From NCBI RefSeq assembly GCF_025628965.1, contig NZ_JAOTEN010000003.1:277064-341063 (forward strand): a stretch of DNA of 64,000 bases. Reading direction: 5' to 3'. Numbering within the stretch: the stretch's first letter is position 1; every line of letters starts with the position of its first letter. Source of the DNA: Chryseobacterium gilvum. Its GTDB lineage: Bacteria; Bacteroidota; Bacteroidia; Flavobacteriales; Weeksellaceae. This document shows positions 38,104 to 46,887 of the stretch, piece by piece. Both the position numbers and the translations under genes were made by a program. The notes under the pieces were generated by a model, which searched no databases, was not told the origin of the DNA, and saw nothing but the letters and a program-made list of their open reading frames with translations.

Positions 38104-38571
38104 TTAATTGTCAATTACTTGTAAAATATTTTCATACTCAAAACCCCTGCTTAAAAGATATTTAACAGTCTTTGATTTTCTTTGATATAACTGCAATCCT
38201 TTTAATTTTGAAAAGTAATTTTCGTAGACTTTTCTTATTATGTTTGTATAATCGTCATCATCTATTTCATCAAAACATTTGGATATTAATTTTTCTGTAA
38301 TTCCTTTTTGTTTTAAGTGTATCTTAATTTTCGCTTTACCCCATTGTTTCATATAAAACTTTCCGCGAATGTAGCTTCTGGTGAACCGTTCTTCGTTGAG
38401 ATAATTTTCTTTAAGCAGATATAATAAAATTTCTTCTTTGGCTTCAGGAATCAATACGAATTCTCTCATTTTCTGCTCTACTTCAGAATGACAGCGATCC
38501 TGATACACACAATAATTGACCAGTTTCTGTTTGATTTCGGTAAAAGTGAACAATTTCTTTTCGTTTTCCAT
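38104..38571 (-). CDS. recX: Regulatory protein RecX
   Basis: 155 residues, made of three-helix repeats. The hallmark NYCVYQDRCHSEVEQKMREF near 20 and YLLKENYLNEERFTRSYIRG followed by KFYMKQWGKAKI near 65 are RecX motifs. RecX modulates RecA filaments in the cytoplasm. No recA is in the window. It is separated from glyA by a terminator and so is probably transcribed alone. Confidence 0.9.
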   Translation of the reverse strand: MENEKKLFTFTEIKQKLVNYCVYQDRCHSEVEQKMREFVLIPEAKEEILLYLLKENYLNEERFTRSYIRGKFYMKQWGKAKIKIHLKQKGITEKLISKCFDEIDDDDYTNIIRKVYENYFSKLKGLQLYQRKSKTVKYLLSRGFEYENILQVIDN

Positions 38572-38598
38572 AGCGGTCTTTTACAAATTTAAATCAAA

Positions 38599-38622
38599 AA
38601 AGGCGCAAAAAATTGCGCCTTT
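38599..38622 (-). terminator. Intrinsic terminator after glyA
   Basis: A perfect 10-bp GC-containing stem (AAAGGCGCAA / TTGCGCCTTT) with an AAAA loop. On the minus strand it is followed by six T. It lies about 20 bases after the glyA stop. Confidence 0.88.
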
Positions 38623-38641
38623 ATATTATATAAGATAAATA

Positions 38642-39907
38642 TTAATAATTAAATAAGGCTTTCCCTTCCATTAATGCATTCACCTTTTTTCTGACTTCAG
38701 AAATCGTCTCTTCGTTTTTGATATTGTCGACTACTTCAGAGATTAGTTCTGCAATTGTTTCCATATCATTTTCTTTCAGGCCTCTTGTAGTGATCGCTGC
38801 AGTTCCCAGTCTGATCCCGGAAGTGGTAAAAGGAGATTTGTCATCAAAAGGGACCATATTCTTATTACAGGTAATATCTGCCTTCACTAACGCTTTTTCG
38901 GTTTCTTTTCCGTTCACGCCTTTATTTCTTAGATCTACGAGCATCAGGTGATTATCTGTACCGCCACTTACAATGTTAAAACCTAAATCTACCATTGCTT
39001 TAGATAAAGCCTGAGCGTTAGATTTCACTTGTTTTGCATATGTTAAGAATTGATCTTCAATTGCTTCTGCAAACGCTACCGCTTTTGCTGCGATTACGTG
39101 TTCCAACGGGCCACCCTGAATTCCCGGAAAAACAGCACCGTCTAAAACCTGGCTCATCTGTTTGATTTCTCCTTTCGGAGTTTTATGACCGTAGGTATTT
39201 TCAAAATCTTTCCCCATCATGATCATCCCTCCTCTCGGGCCTCTCAATGTCTTGTGCGTCGTTGTGGTCACTACATGACAATGCTCGAATGGGGAATTTA
39301 ATAATCCTTTCGCCACCAAACCTGCAGGATGTGCAATATCTGCCCAAAGCGTCGCGCCGATCTCATCTGCAACCGCTCTGAATTTTGCATAATCTAAATC
39401 TCTGGAATACGCTGAGAAACCTGCAATAAGCATTTTCGGCTTTTCTCTCAATGCTACCTCTCTCATTTGGTCATAATCGATCAAACCTGTTTCCTGTTGT
39501 ACACCATAAGAAACGACATTATACTGAATTCCTGAGAAATTCACCGCAGAACCGTGTGTAAGATGGCCTCCCATAGAAAGATCCATCCCCATGATTTTAT
39601 CTCCCGGCTTCAAAACAGCAAGATATACCGCTGCATTGGCCTGAGAACCGGAATGCGGCTGAACATTCACGTAATCTACCCCGAAAAGCTGTTTTGCTCT
39701 TTCGATGGCTAAAGTCTCAACCTCATCTACCACTTCACAGCCTCCGTAGTATCTTTTTCCCGGATATCCTTCTGCATATTTATTGGTCAACACGCTTCCC
39801 ATTGCTTTCATGACGTTTTCGGAAACAAAATTTTCTGAAGCAATCAGTTCTAATCCGTGGGTTTGTCTTGCTCTTTCTTTTTCGATAAGGTCAAAAATAA
39901 TGTCCAT
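38642..39907 (-). CDS. glyA: Serine hydroxymethyltransferase
   Basis: 421 residues, normal length. [39 protein letters not shown] and the PLP Lys in [18 protein letters not shown] (near 225) are diagnostic. It converts serine and tetrahydrofolate to glycine and methylene-THF in the cytoplasm. The gene has its own promoter-like motif and terminator, so it is monocistronic. Confidence 0.97.
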   Translation of the reverse strand: MDIIFDLIEKERARQTHGLELIASENFVSENVMKAMGSVLTNKYAEGYPGKRYYGGCEVVDEVETLAIERAKQLFGVDYVNVQPHSGSQANAAVYLAVLKPGDKIMGMDLSMGGHLTHGSAVNFSGIQYNVVSYGVQQETGLIDYDQMREVALREKPKMLIAGFSAYSRDLDYAKFRAVADEIGATLWADIAHPAGLVAKGLLNSPFEHCHVVTTTTHKTLRGPRGGMIMMGKDFENTYGHKTPKGEIKQMSQVLDGAVFPGIQGGPLEHVIAAKAVAFAEAIEDQFLTYAKQVKSNAQALSKAMVDLGFNIVSGGTDNHLMLVDLRNKGVNGKETEKALVKADITCNKNMVPFDDKSPFTTSGIRLGTAAITTRGLKENDMETIAELISEVVDNIKNEETISEVRKKVNALMEGKALFNY

Positions 39908-39935
39908 TTATTTTTTAAATTTAGATTTTGAAGTC

Positions 39936-39943
39936 CAAAATTA
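39936..39943 (-). promoter_or_regulatory. Promoter-like -7 motif TAATTTTG for glyA
   Basis: The minus strand reads TAATTTTG 29 bases before the glyA ATG. It matches TAnnTTTG. No clear -33 element is seen. Confidence 0.45.
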
Positions 39944-40007
39944 CGGAATTTCATATAGATTATAGTATGGATGTCCTAATTTTTTAATGGAAAAGATTCT
40001 AGATAAA

Positions 40008-40436
40008 TTATGATAAGGATGACAAATTTTCATCAACAAATTGTCGGCAGTACATTTTAATCTGTTCTCTTACGAATTTAAACTCTTCATTAATTTCAGA
40101 TTCTGTACCAACCGCTTTTGCAGGATCCGGAAAGTTATGATGAAATTTTTTCGCAGTAGAAGGAAAGTATGGACAGTTTTCTTTGGCGTTGTCACAAACT
40201 GTAATTACAAAATCAAATGGAAGATCTTCATACTCACTGATAAGATTAGAAGTATGGCCGGAAATATCAATTCCGTCCTCTTTCATTGTTGCAATTGCTT
40301 TGGGATTGACTCCGTGCGTCTCAATTCCGGCGCTGTAAACATCTGCTTTATCAGTAGCAAAATATTTTAGATAACCATGTGCAATCTGGCTTCTGCAACT
40401 GTTTCCTGTACAGAGTACCAATATATTCTTTTTCAT
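40008..40436 (-). CDS. arsC: Arsenate reductase, low-molecular-weight phosphatase type (ArsC)
   Basis: 142 residues. The P-loop VLCTGNSCRSQIAHGYL holds the nucleophile Cys 9 and Arg 15. The VITVCDNAKENCPYFP stretch near 80 contributes the Cys pair of thioredoxin-linked ArsC, and DPA in FPDPAKA supplies the general acid. It reduces arsenate to arsenite. It is the last gene of the ArsR operon here. No arsenite pump (Acr3 or ArsB) follows; glyA comes next. Confidence 0.88.
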   Translation of the reverse strand: MKKNILVLCTGNSCRSQIAHGYLKYFATDKADVYSAGIETHGVNPKAIATMKEDGIDISGHTSNLISEYEDLPFDFVITVCDNAKENCPYFPSTAKKFHHNFPDPAKAVGTESEINEEFKFVREQIKMYCRQFVDENLSSLS

Positions 40437-40439
40437 AAT

Positions 40440-40562
40440 TTAAACGAATAACCAAATAATATTAATAATACAGAATTTGGGATCAAAGCCGAAAATGAGC
40501 TGCAAAACTATCACAGAAGCGGTTATAATAATCGGTTTTTTATATTGTATCAGTTTTTTCAT
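40440..40562 (-). CDS. 40-residue membrane protein in the ars operon
   Basis: The ATG at 40562 overlaps the stop of the DUF6428-like gene (ATGA), and the stop lies 3 bases before arsC. The product has a basic N-terminus (MKKLIQYKK) and one membrane helix (PIIITASVIVLQLIFGF), then DPKFCIINIIWLFV. The tight coupling on both sides argues that it is a real gene. Longer frames run backwards into the upstream gene and are unlikely. Function unknown; a Cys near the helix end is the only possible metal ligand. Confidence 0.65.
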   Translation of the reverse strand: MKKLIQYKKPIIITASVIVLQLIFGFDPKFCIINIIWLFV

Positions 40563-41035
40563 GAGCAACATCCTGAGTTTGGAGTACAGCCGGATTCCGG
40601 ACTGCTTCTTAATTCGCTGAGATTCAATTTTATTTTTTCTCCCGGAATGCCACATGCTTCTTCAGCTAAACAGGTGGTTGTTTTGTTTATTAAAACAAAA
40701 TTTTTCCCATTGAAATCCAGATTATATCTGCCTATCGTTCCCGATTGGTATTCTACTTCGATTTCAGAATCTTCAATTCCCAATTTTTCTTCAGCGAGCC
40801 GGATGATTCCTAAAAGTTTTCCGGGTTTTAAGCGGTGTTCAAAATCATCGGCGTTCCACAATTGGAAACCAACCGCTTTTTCTGAACGGATAGCGCCGCC
40901 ACAATCAATAAAATTTTTGACAACCTGCCCTACTTCTGTTACATGAAAATGTTCCGGAACAAAAGTTCCGTCTTCTAATTGAAACGCCACATTTTCTAAT
41001 TTGGGCACAATTTGTTTTAGATCTGAAAGTTTCAT
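40559..41035 (-). CDS. DUF6428-like protein of the ars operon
   Basis: 158 residues, soluble. It resembles DUF6428 proteins often found between arsR and arsC in Bacteroidetes (my recollection, not searched). EDGTFVPEHFHVTEVGQVVK has two His, and FIDCGGAIRSEKAVGFQLWN a Cys. The C-terminus SGCTPNSGCCS has three Cys that could bind arsenite or another soft metal. A metal chaperone or sensor is a guess. Confidence 0.7.
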   Translation of the reverse strand: MKLSDLKQIVPKLENVAFQLEDGTFVPEHFHVTEVGQVVKNFIDCGGAIRSEKAVGFQLWNADDFEHRLKPGKLLGIIRLAEEKLGIEDSEIEVEYQSGTIGRYNLDFNGKNFVLINKTTTCLAEEACGIPGEKIKLNLSELRSSPESGCTPNSGCCS

Positions 41036-41059
41036 AGTATTATTTTAAATATATTAATG

Positions 41060-41075
41060 TAATATTGCTATATAA
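41060..41075 (-). promoter_or_regulatory. Second ArsR-type operator, between arsR and the DUF6428-like gene
   Basis: TAATATTGCTATATAA matches the arsR operator at 41436-41451 in 14 of 16 positions. It lies in the 60-base gap after arsR. It would give the regulator a second control point over the resistance genes. Confidence 0.6.
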
Positions 41076-41095
41076 CGATGATATTGTATAAAATT

Positions 41096-41425
41096 TTAAC
41101 AACAAGATTCAGAAGTTATATCCTGAATAAAAAAAGAGCCTAATTCAGCCTGAATTGACTTCCAAACCGTATTATCAATACAATAACAGACTGATTTTCC
41201 TTCAATGGAACCTTTGATGATCCCTATATTTTTAAGTTCTTTTAAATGCTGGGAAATGGTAGCCTGCGCCAATCCCAACTCCTCTACAAGATCATTGCAG
41301 ATGCAGGCTTTCTGATTGATGATATGCTGCAAAATCGCAATTCTTGCAGGATGTCCCAAAACCTTAAAAAGCGTGGCCAATCTGTTTTGCTTTTGTGTGA
41401 AAATTTCAGTCTTAGTAAGTCCCAT
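41096..41425 (-). CDS. arsR: ArsR-family metalloid-responsive repressor
   Basis: 109 residues, winged helix. ATLFKVLGHPARIAILQHII is the ArsR start, and KACICNDLVEELGLAQATIS has the CxC metal site on the DNA-binding helix side. The recognition helix is LAQATISQHLKELKNIGII. Two more Cys end the protein (ESCC). Arsenite binding would release it from DNA. Two matching operators lie next to the gene. Confidence 0.92.
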   Translation of the reverse strand: MGLTKTEIFTQKQNRLATLFKVLGHPARIAILQHIINQKACICNDLVEELGLAQATISQHLKELKNIGIIKGSIEGKSVCYCIDNTVWKSIQAELGSFFIQDITSESCC

Positions 41426-41435
41426 TTGTATATTT

Positions 41436-41451
41436 TAATATTGCAATATTA
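41436..41451. promoter_or_regulatory. ArsR operator palindrome upstream of arsR
   Basis: TAATATTGCAATATTA is a perfect 16-bp palindrome, 10 bases before the arsR start. A near copy recurs at 41060-41075. Position and symmetry fit a dimeric ArsR operator with autoregulation. Confidence 0.75.
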
Positions 41452-41558
41452 CGATAATAAATTGATTTTGAAAAATTAATTTAAAGAATCTGGATATCGG
41501 GTTTTAAATTTTTTAAAAAATTTAGACTTAAAAAAAATAATAGTTTCGATGAAAGAGA

Positions 41559-41566
41559 TATATTTG
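41559..41566 (+). promoter_or_regulatory. Promoter-like -7 motif TATATTTG for the 97-residue protein gene
   Basis: TATATTTG lies 33 bases before the ATG at 41600 and matches the Bacteroidetes -7 box. The gene also has a terminator at 41922, so it forms a one-gene unit. Confidence 0.5.
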
Positions 41567-41599
41567 TAGACCTCTTAAAAATAGAAAAAGTTTGATATT

Positions 41600-41893
41600 A
41601 TGGGAAAGAAAAAATATAAGAAACATTTGCTCAAATCTTTAAAATCTCTTGGTGAATCTGAATACCTGATTCTTAAAAGCATGACCAATCTGATGCTGCA
41701 CAAAGAATTGAAGAAAAATAATATTGAGTTTAAAGATGGCGACACCTTCAGCTTTAAGGATAATATCTTTGATTACAGCGAAGATAAAAATGTGAGAAAA
41801 CTTGCAAAACTCCGCAGATCAATGCTGAAAACCGTAAATAAACTGGTGAGTAAGAATAATTTTAAAGATAAAGAAATTAAATTTTTAGGCTAA
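41600..41893 (+). CDS. Small basic conserved-type protein, function unknown
   Basis: 97 residues and Lys-rich (start MGKKKYKKHLLKSLKSLGES). Mostly helical by composition, with a central EFKDGDTFSFKDNIFDYSED segment and a Lys/Arg-rich C-terminal half (KLAKLRRSMLKTVNKL). It has no signal peptide or membrane segment. Its own promoter motif and terminator support it as a real gene. A nucleic-acid-binding or ribosome-associated role is possible from charge alone. Confidence 0.7.
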   Translation: MGKKKYKKHLLKSLKSLGESEYLILKSMTNLMLHKELKKNNIEFKDGDTFSFKDNIFDYSEDKNVRKLAKLRRSMLKTVNKLVSKNNFKDKEIKFLG

Positions 41894-41921
41894 AAAAAAT
41901 CTAAATCTGATTATCAGATAA

Positions 41922-41950
41922 AAAAAGTCCCGGAATAACCGGGACTTTTT
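41922..41950. terminator. Bidirectional intrinsic terminator
   Basis: A perfect 12-bp stem (AAAAAGTCCCGG / CCGGGACTTTTT) with loop AATAA gives T runs on both strands. It ends the + strand gene at 41893 and the minus-strand efflux operon whose last gene stops at 41971. Confidence 0.9.
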
Positions 41951-41970
41951 ATTTTTATATCAAGCCGAAT

Positions 41971-43167
41971 CTACTTCTTCGCTTTTTCCTTTAATTCTTC
42001 CTTATCTTTATCAGACGGGTTCCATACTTTTACTTCCGCATTTTTATCGATTCCTGAAAGCACCTGTACATTGATTCCGTCACTTGCCCCCAATTTCACA
42101 TATACTTTCTTAAACTTTCCGTCCGGTTGTTTTACCTCAACGAAAGGCCTGTCTTTTCCGTTATTTTTCTCGTACTGAACAAGAGATTCGTCCAATAATA
42201 ATGCATTTTTCTGTGAACTTAAAACAATCTCGCCATTGGCAGAAAACCCGGCTCTGATGTATTCGTTATCCGGATTGTTTACATCACCTTCTACAGGGAA
42301 TTTGATGGTTCCGTTGGTATCCTTTCCTTTTGGTGCAATCATTGTCAGCTTTCCGGGAAACGTTTTATTCTGTAAGGCACCGATGACGATGTTCATACTC
42401 ATTCCCTGTTTTAGTTTTCCGGCTTGAGCCTCATCAATTTCCCCTTGAAAAATCAGTGAATTCAGATTTGCAATAGAACAAATGGTCGTTCCTGCATTGA
42501 AGGAGTTGGCTTCAATAACCTGACTTCCCACTTTCACGGGCACTTCAAGCACGGTTCCGGCTGCTTTTGAACGGATCTGGGTTGTTGCCAAACCCTGCAG
42601 TTCCGGAGTGGCTCCCGTTTTTACGATCTGTAATCTTTTCTGAGCGGTCTGAAGCTGCTGATTGGCATTTTTCAGGCCTTGTTGGGTAGAAAAGAGCTGC
42701 TGTTGGGAATTCAGATATTCCTGTTTTGAAATAACGCCTTGGCTGTAAAGTTTTTGCTGCATCGCAAACTGTTTCTGCATATTGTCAACATTCATTCTGG
42801 CATTGCTGATCTGAAGCTGAGAATTAAGAACTTCCTGCTGCGCATTGTTTACTTCAGCGATATTCGGGATGATTTTCACAGTCGCAATCAGCTGTCCCGC
42901 TTCTACCCGGTCTCCTTCATCGACCAAGATTTTATCGATAATCCCTGCAATATTAGGTTTGATTTCAATCTCTTCTTTCGGAATAATTTTTCCTGTTGCC
43001 ATCACTTTGTCATCCATATTCTGAATGGTTGGTTTTCGGGTCAGAAAAGCTTCACTTTCTTTAGAATTAGACTTTACAAGATAGCCGATTCCGGCAAATA
43101 ATGCTGCGGCAAGCAACAGACCCAGGAATATATAAACGGCTTTTTTCCAGGTAAATTTCTTTTTCAT
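41971..43167 (-). CDS. MacA-like periplasmic adaptor (HlyD/RND adaptor family)
   Basis: 398 residues. An N-terminal helix (VYIFLGLLLAAALFAGIGYL) anchors it. The barrel-sandwich half-motif IKPNIAGIIDKILVDEGDRV with EAGQLIATVK, a long coiled-coil hairpin (about 105-180, QQEVLNSQLQISNARMNV), and the second lipoyl half RSKAAGTVLEVPVKVGSQVI follow. It bridges the inner-membrane ABC permeases to an outer-membrane channel. No TolC-like gene is in the operon. It is the last gene after the two permeases. Confidence 0.88.
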   Translation of the reverse strand: MKKKFTWKKAVYIFLGLLLAAALFAGIGYLVKSNSKESEAFLTRKPTIQNMDDKVMATGKIIPKEEIEIKPNIAGIIDKILVDEGDRVEAGQLIATVKIIPNIAEVNNAQQEVLNSQLQISNARMNVDNMQKQFAMQQKLYSQGVISKQEYLNSQQQLFSTQQGLKNANQQLQTAQKRLQIVKTGATPELQGLATTQIRSKAAGTVLEVPVKVGSQVIEANSFNAGTTICSIANLNSLIFQGEIDEAQAGKLKQGMSMNIVIGALQNKTFPGKLTMIAPKGKDTNGTIKFPVEGDVNNPDNEYIRAGFSANGEIVLSSQKNALLLDESLVQYEKNNGKDRPFVEVKQPDGKFKKVYVKLGASDGINVQVLSGIDKNAEVKVWNPSDKDKEELKEKAKK

Positions 43168-43202
43168 TGTATATAGTTTATTTTTTTAATATTATTTAAA
43201 GA

Positions 43203-44474
43203 TTATTCGCTTCTCAGCGCTTCAATCGGTCTTATTTTTACGGCTCTCTGTGCAGGAATCATTCCGATAATCAGTCCCAGCAAAATCATCACGCCCATCG
43301 CGGCAAAAACGTCTCCGTAATTAACTGTAGGATTGTAAAAAGGAAACTTATCTTGGTTCTTCGTGAGAATATCAATAATCATCAACAGCAATATCCCGAA
43401 AATAAAGCCCAGTAATCCTGAAGCTAAAGTAATGACAACACTTTCGAGCAATATCTGATTGCGCACTTCTGATGGTTTTGCGCCCAAAGCTCTTCGGATA
43501 CCGATTTCTTTTGTACGCTCTGTAACTGTGATCAGCAGTATATTTGAAATGGCAATAACTCCTGCGATAATAGTTAAAGTTCCTACAATAATAGTTAAAA
43601 GCTGCATCCCGGTAAGAAATCCCGTAACTTTTTCAAACATTTTACCCAAATTGAAGGTTCCGAAAGCATTGGTATCTTCCGGAGATACATTGTTTTTCTT
43701 TTTAAGTTCTGTTTTGGCGAGATTTTCTACCACCGTAAGATCTGCATCGGGTTTACTGACCACTGCAAAAAAATCTACCTTATCCCCGTCATTAAACATT
43801 TTTGTGAATGTTGAAAGCGGTATAAATGCCGTTGTATCGTTGTTGTTGGGACCTCCTGCCTGTGCAACTTTATATACGCCAATCACATTAAAAAACAATC
43901 CTTTGATGTTGATCGATTTTCCGATAGGATTTTCATTCTTTTTGGCATCAAAAAAGTTTTTATAAATAGCTTCTCCAATTACCACAACATTTTTGTTTGC
44001 CGTAACATCGGCATCATTGAGATAGCGTCCGAAAATCAGTTTTTTTTCTGAAATTTTATTTCCTACAGGATAATCACCGGTCAATGTATAAACAGAGTTT
44101 TTTCCGTTTCTGCTCATCTGTTCGCCTGCATTTCCGAAACTTCCCCTGGAATTCTGAGGGGAAATATAATCAATCTGCGGAATTCTTCTCTGAAGCAGAT
44201 CCATATCCGGCAAATGCAGGCTTACCTGTCTTCCTTTAGGGAAACCGTTGTAGGGAATTGATGTATTCTGAGCCCACATAAAAATAGAATTGGTGGCAAA
44301 GCCGGAGAATAATTTATCAAAACCATTCTCCATTCCTTTTGCAGCTCCCAGAAGGCTTACGAAAAGGAACATTCCCCATCCTACGCCGATCATGGTAAGA
44401 AAGGTACGGAGTTTATTATTCTTCAGTGAATAATAAATTTCCTGCCACGTATCTTTTTTAAATATAATATTCAT
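43203..44474 (-). CDS. MacB-type ABC permease, second of a pair
   Basis: 423 residues. One N-terminal helix (LRTFLTMIGVGWGMFLFVSL) leads to a large MacB_PCD periplasmic domain (about 50-270) and a C-terminal FtsX domain of three helices (VTERTKEIGIRRALGAKPSE is the coupling helix region). It is an efflux or lipoprotein-type mechanotransmission permease. It lacks a fused ATPase, which is the separate gene at 45781. A paralogue precedes it, so a heterodimer is likely. Confidence 0.88.
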   Translation of the reverse strand: MNIIFKKDTWQEIYYSLKNNKLRTFLTMIGVGWGMFLFVSLLGAAKGMENGFDKLFSGFATNSIFMWAQNTSIPYNGFPKGRQVSLHLPDMDLLQRRIPQIDYISPQNSRGSFGNAGEQMSRNGKNSVYTLTGDYPVGNKISEKKLIFGRYLNDADVTANKNVVVIGEAIYKNFFDAKKNENPIGKSINIKGLFFNVIGVYKVAQAGGPNNNDTTAFIPLSTFTKMFNDGDKVDFFAVVSKPDADLTVVENLAKTELKKKNNVSPEDTNAFGTFNLGKMFEKVTGFLTGMQLLTIIVGTLTIIAGVIAISNILLITVTERTKEIGIRRALGAKPSEVRNQILLESVVITLASGLLGFIFGILLLMIIDILTKNQDKFPFYNPTVNYGDVFAAMGVMILLGLIIGMIPAQRAVKIRPIEALRSE

Positions 44475-44517
44475 TTCTAACGTATGACTTTAATTAAAAA
44501 TTATTGATCATCCCGGT

Positions 44518-45747
44518 CTATTCTGTACGCAGAGCTTCGATCGGCCTGATCTTGGAAGCGCGGTATGCAGGGATAAATCCGGCAATCAATCCTGAAAGGA
44601 CCAGGCTTACAAATGCCGCAAAAATCAATCCCCATCCCACACTCGGATCTTTGATAAAATATTTTTCCAGGCTGTCTCCGATCAGTTCCAGGGTTAAAAC
44701 CCCAATTCCTACGCCCACAAATCCGGAAATTACCGTAATTACGATACTTTCCTGCATAATCAGTGCTACAATGCTTCTCGGTTTTGCACCAATGGCTTTT
44801 CTGACCCCGATTTCTTTGGTTCTTTCTTTTACTATATAAACCATGATGTTGCTGATTCCAATGATTCCCGCGAGTAACGTACCCATCCCAATAAATCCTA
44901 CAATCATGGTAATTACGAACAGGAAAGTGAAAGAATCTTGCAGACCTTCCGCTCTATTATTAACCCCAACTGCGCTTTGATCATCCGGAGAAACTTTTTT
45001 TCTTGCCCTCAATTCTTTTTCCAGATCTTTTCCATATTTGATCGCCTCATCGGGTTGCATCTTTTCATCGTATGCAATAAATACCGTGCTAAGTGTATCC
45101 GATCCTTTTTTTACCTGCTGCAGGGTAGAGATCGGCACGCTGATCATTCTTTCATCCCAGTCTCCCCCATCATCACTGAAAACACCGATCACTTTAAAGA
45201 TGCTTCCGTTGATTTCCAGATCTTTCCCTACAGGATCTCCGTTTTTAATCAAATCACGCTGTACCATTCTTCCGATGACAGCGACGTATTGATTATTGGC
45301 AATATCTCTTTCGGAAATAAACCTTCCGTTCATCAGTTTTCTGTTTTCAATAAAAGATTCCTGATCATTGGCTCCTGAAATCTGGTAACTCCCGCTTTCC
45401 TTCCCATATTTAACGAGAAAATTGGTAGAGTATCGTGGCGATGAATACTGTACTTTTTCAGGCTGAGCTTTGATGAGAGCATCGTAATCTGAATTATTGA
45501 GCGTAATATTCCGGTCTGCCTGCAAACCGCCGTACGCAATATTGGCACGTCCGGTAAAAATCGTGATCAGGTTTTGGGCATCTCTTGTAAATCCTTCCTG
45601 GAAAGCATTCTGCAAACCATTCCCGATCCCGAAAAGCACAATGAAAATATAAAGTCCCAACGCGACTGTAAAACCGGAAAGTACCGTCCGCAATATATTA
45701 CTGCGAATCGAACTGAATATTTCCTGCCAACGATCTAGGTCAAACAT
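44518..45747 (-). CDS. MacB-type ABC permease, first of a pair
   Basis: 409 residues with the same layout as the next gene. The N-terminal helix is TVLSGFTVALGLYIFIVLFG, the MacB_PCD domain lies about 50-265, and the C-terminal FtsX domain has VKERTKEIGVRKAIGAKPRS. Both permeases end in IRPIEALR-T/S-E, the usual end of this family. It is 33 bases after the ATPase gene. Confidence 0.88.
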   Translation of the reverse strand: MFDLDRWQEIFSSIRSNILRTVLSGFTVALGLYIFIVLFGIGNGLQNAFQEGFTRDAQNLITIFTGRANIAYGGLQADRNITLNNSDYDALIKAQPEKVQYSSPRYSTNFLVKYGKESGSYQISGANDQESFIENRKLMNGRFISERDIANNQYVAVIGRMVQRDLIKNGDPVGKDLEINGSIFKVIGVFSDDGGDWDERMISVPISTLQQVKKGSDTLSTVFIAYDEKMQPDEAIKYGKDLEKELRARKKVSPDDQSAVGVNNRAEGLQDSFTFLFVITMIVGFIGMGTLLAGIIGISNIMVYIVKERTKEIGVRKAIGAKPRSIVALIMQESIVITVISGFVGVGIGVLTLELIGDSLEKYFIKDPSVGWGLIFAAFVSLVLSGLIAGFIPAYRASKIRPIEALRTE

Positions 45748-45780
45748 TTTTTTAATTGATTTTAAATTTTATGAGTTTAT

Positions 45781-46470
45781 TTACAAAACAATCTGCTTTA
45801 TAAATTCATCGCTTTCTATAATTCCGTCTCTCAGAATGACATTTCTTTTGGTTTGTGCGGCAACGTCGGGTTCATGGGTTACCACGATAATGGTTTTTCC
45901 TTCATTGTTAATATCCTGCAGCAGTTTCATAATGTCGTGAGTAGTTTTTGAATCCAGCGCTCCCGTAGGTTCATCGGCTAAAATAACTTTAGGATCCGTA
46001 ATTAATGCTCTTGCGATGGCTACTCTCTGCTTCTGCCCTCCGGAAAGCTCATTCGGGAGATGATTGGCCCATTGTGTCAAACCAACTTTTTCCAGATATT
46101 CCATCGCTCTTTGATTGCGCTCTTTTCTGGGAACATTTTGATAATATAAAGGAAGCGCCACATTGTCCAGAGCAGTTTTGTAGCCAATGAGATTAAAGGA
46201 CTGGAAAACAAACCCTAAAAATTTCGAACGATATTCTGCAGCTTTTATTTCATTAAGATGTTCGATAGGAATTCCGTCTAAATCATATACGCCACTGTCT
46301 TTTTCATCCAAAATCCCGATAATGTTCAGTAATGTAGATTTTCCGGAACCTGAACTTCCCATGATAGAGACAAACTCACCTTCCGTAATGTTGAGATTGA
46401 TGCCTTTAAGAACATGCAGTTTACTCTTTCCTGTATCGTATGACTTGTTTAAATCCTGAATAACTAACAT
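45781..46470 (-). CDS. MacB/LolD-type ABC ATPase
   Basis: 229 residues. Walker A is [16 protein letters not shown] near 38, the signature [15 protein letters not shown] near 143, and Walker [13 protein letters not shown] near 160, followed by the H-loop VVTHEPD. It energises the two FtsX-type permeases downstream. As first gene of the operon it is read divergently from nrdB. The substrate (antibiotic, peptide or lipid) cannot be predicted. Confidence 0.92.
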   Translation of the reverse strand: MLVIQDLNKSYDTGKSKLHVLKGINLNITEGEFVSIMGSSGSGKSTLLNIIGILDEKDSGVYDLDGIPIEHLNEIKAAEYRSKFLGFVFQSFNLIGYKTALDNVALPLYYQNVPRKERNQRAMEYLEKVGLTQWANHLPNELSGGQKQRVAIARALITDPKVILADEPTGALDSKTTHDIMKLLQDINNEGKTIIVVTHEPDVAAQTKRNVILRDGIIESDEFIKQIVL

Positions 46471-46887
46471 TAATGATGGATGTTTTTGTTCTCAATAAGT
46501 AGCTTATCTTTTACATTTGTTACAACAATCATAAATTCTTTAATGAAATTACTGTTTAATACATATGTATTTAAAAATCAATAATTTAATCAACATCGTT
46601 TAACATAATATGGATTAAAACATTTAATTGCGATTGGTAATCATCATGAAATCAATATGACAGGCGTTCTTATGTAAATGTGGAAAACTTTTAGGGCTAA
46701 AACTCAGCCAATTACTCATTACCTCTTTTAAAATCAGTCTTTGTTTTCTAACTTTGTAATTCACAGAGATGAAAAAAAATGGCTTTTGAGTTTAACAGGT
46801 TAAAGACGTAACATTCATACAATTAAATAGTTATGAATTTTTATATCCTATAATCATTTTTTAATTATAAGAATTACAATTTTTAAT
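46471..46887. promoter_or_regulatory. Divergent intergenic region with the nrdB promoter motif TAACTTTG at 46749-46756
   Basis: 417 bases between the ABC operon (minus) and nrdB (plus). TAACTTTG on the plus strand fits the -7 box and would leave a leader of about 125 bases before nrdB. I see no strong hairpin, NrdR-like box pair or small ORF in it. No clear promoter for the ABC operon is visible on the minus strand. Confidence 0.4.

Noticed and set aside
40008..40436. The low-molecular-weight phosphatase fold as the missing Wzb of the capsule loci
   Set aside because: It lies in an ArsR operon and has the additional Cys pair region of thioredoxin-linked arsenate reductases.
40440..40655. 71-residue version of the small membrane protein
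   Set aside because: Its extra N-terminus is read out of frame through the end of the DUF6428-like gene; the ATG at 40562 with ATGA overlap explains the gene better.
43459..43965. 168-residue plus-strand frame
   Set aside because: Shadow of the MacB-type permease coding strand.
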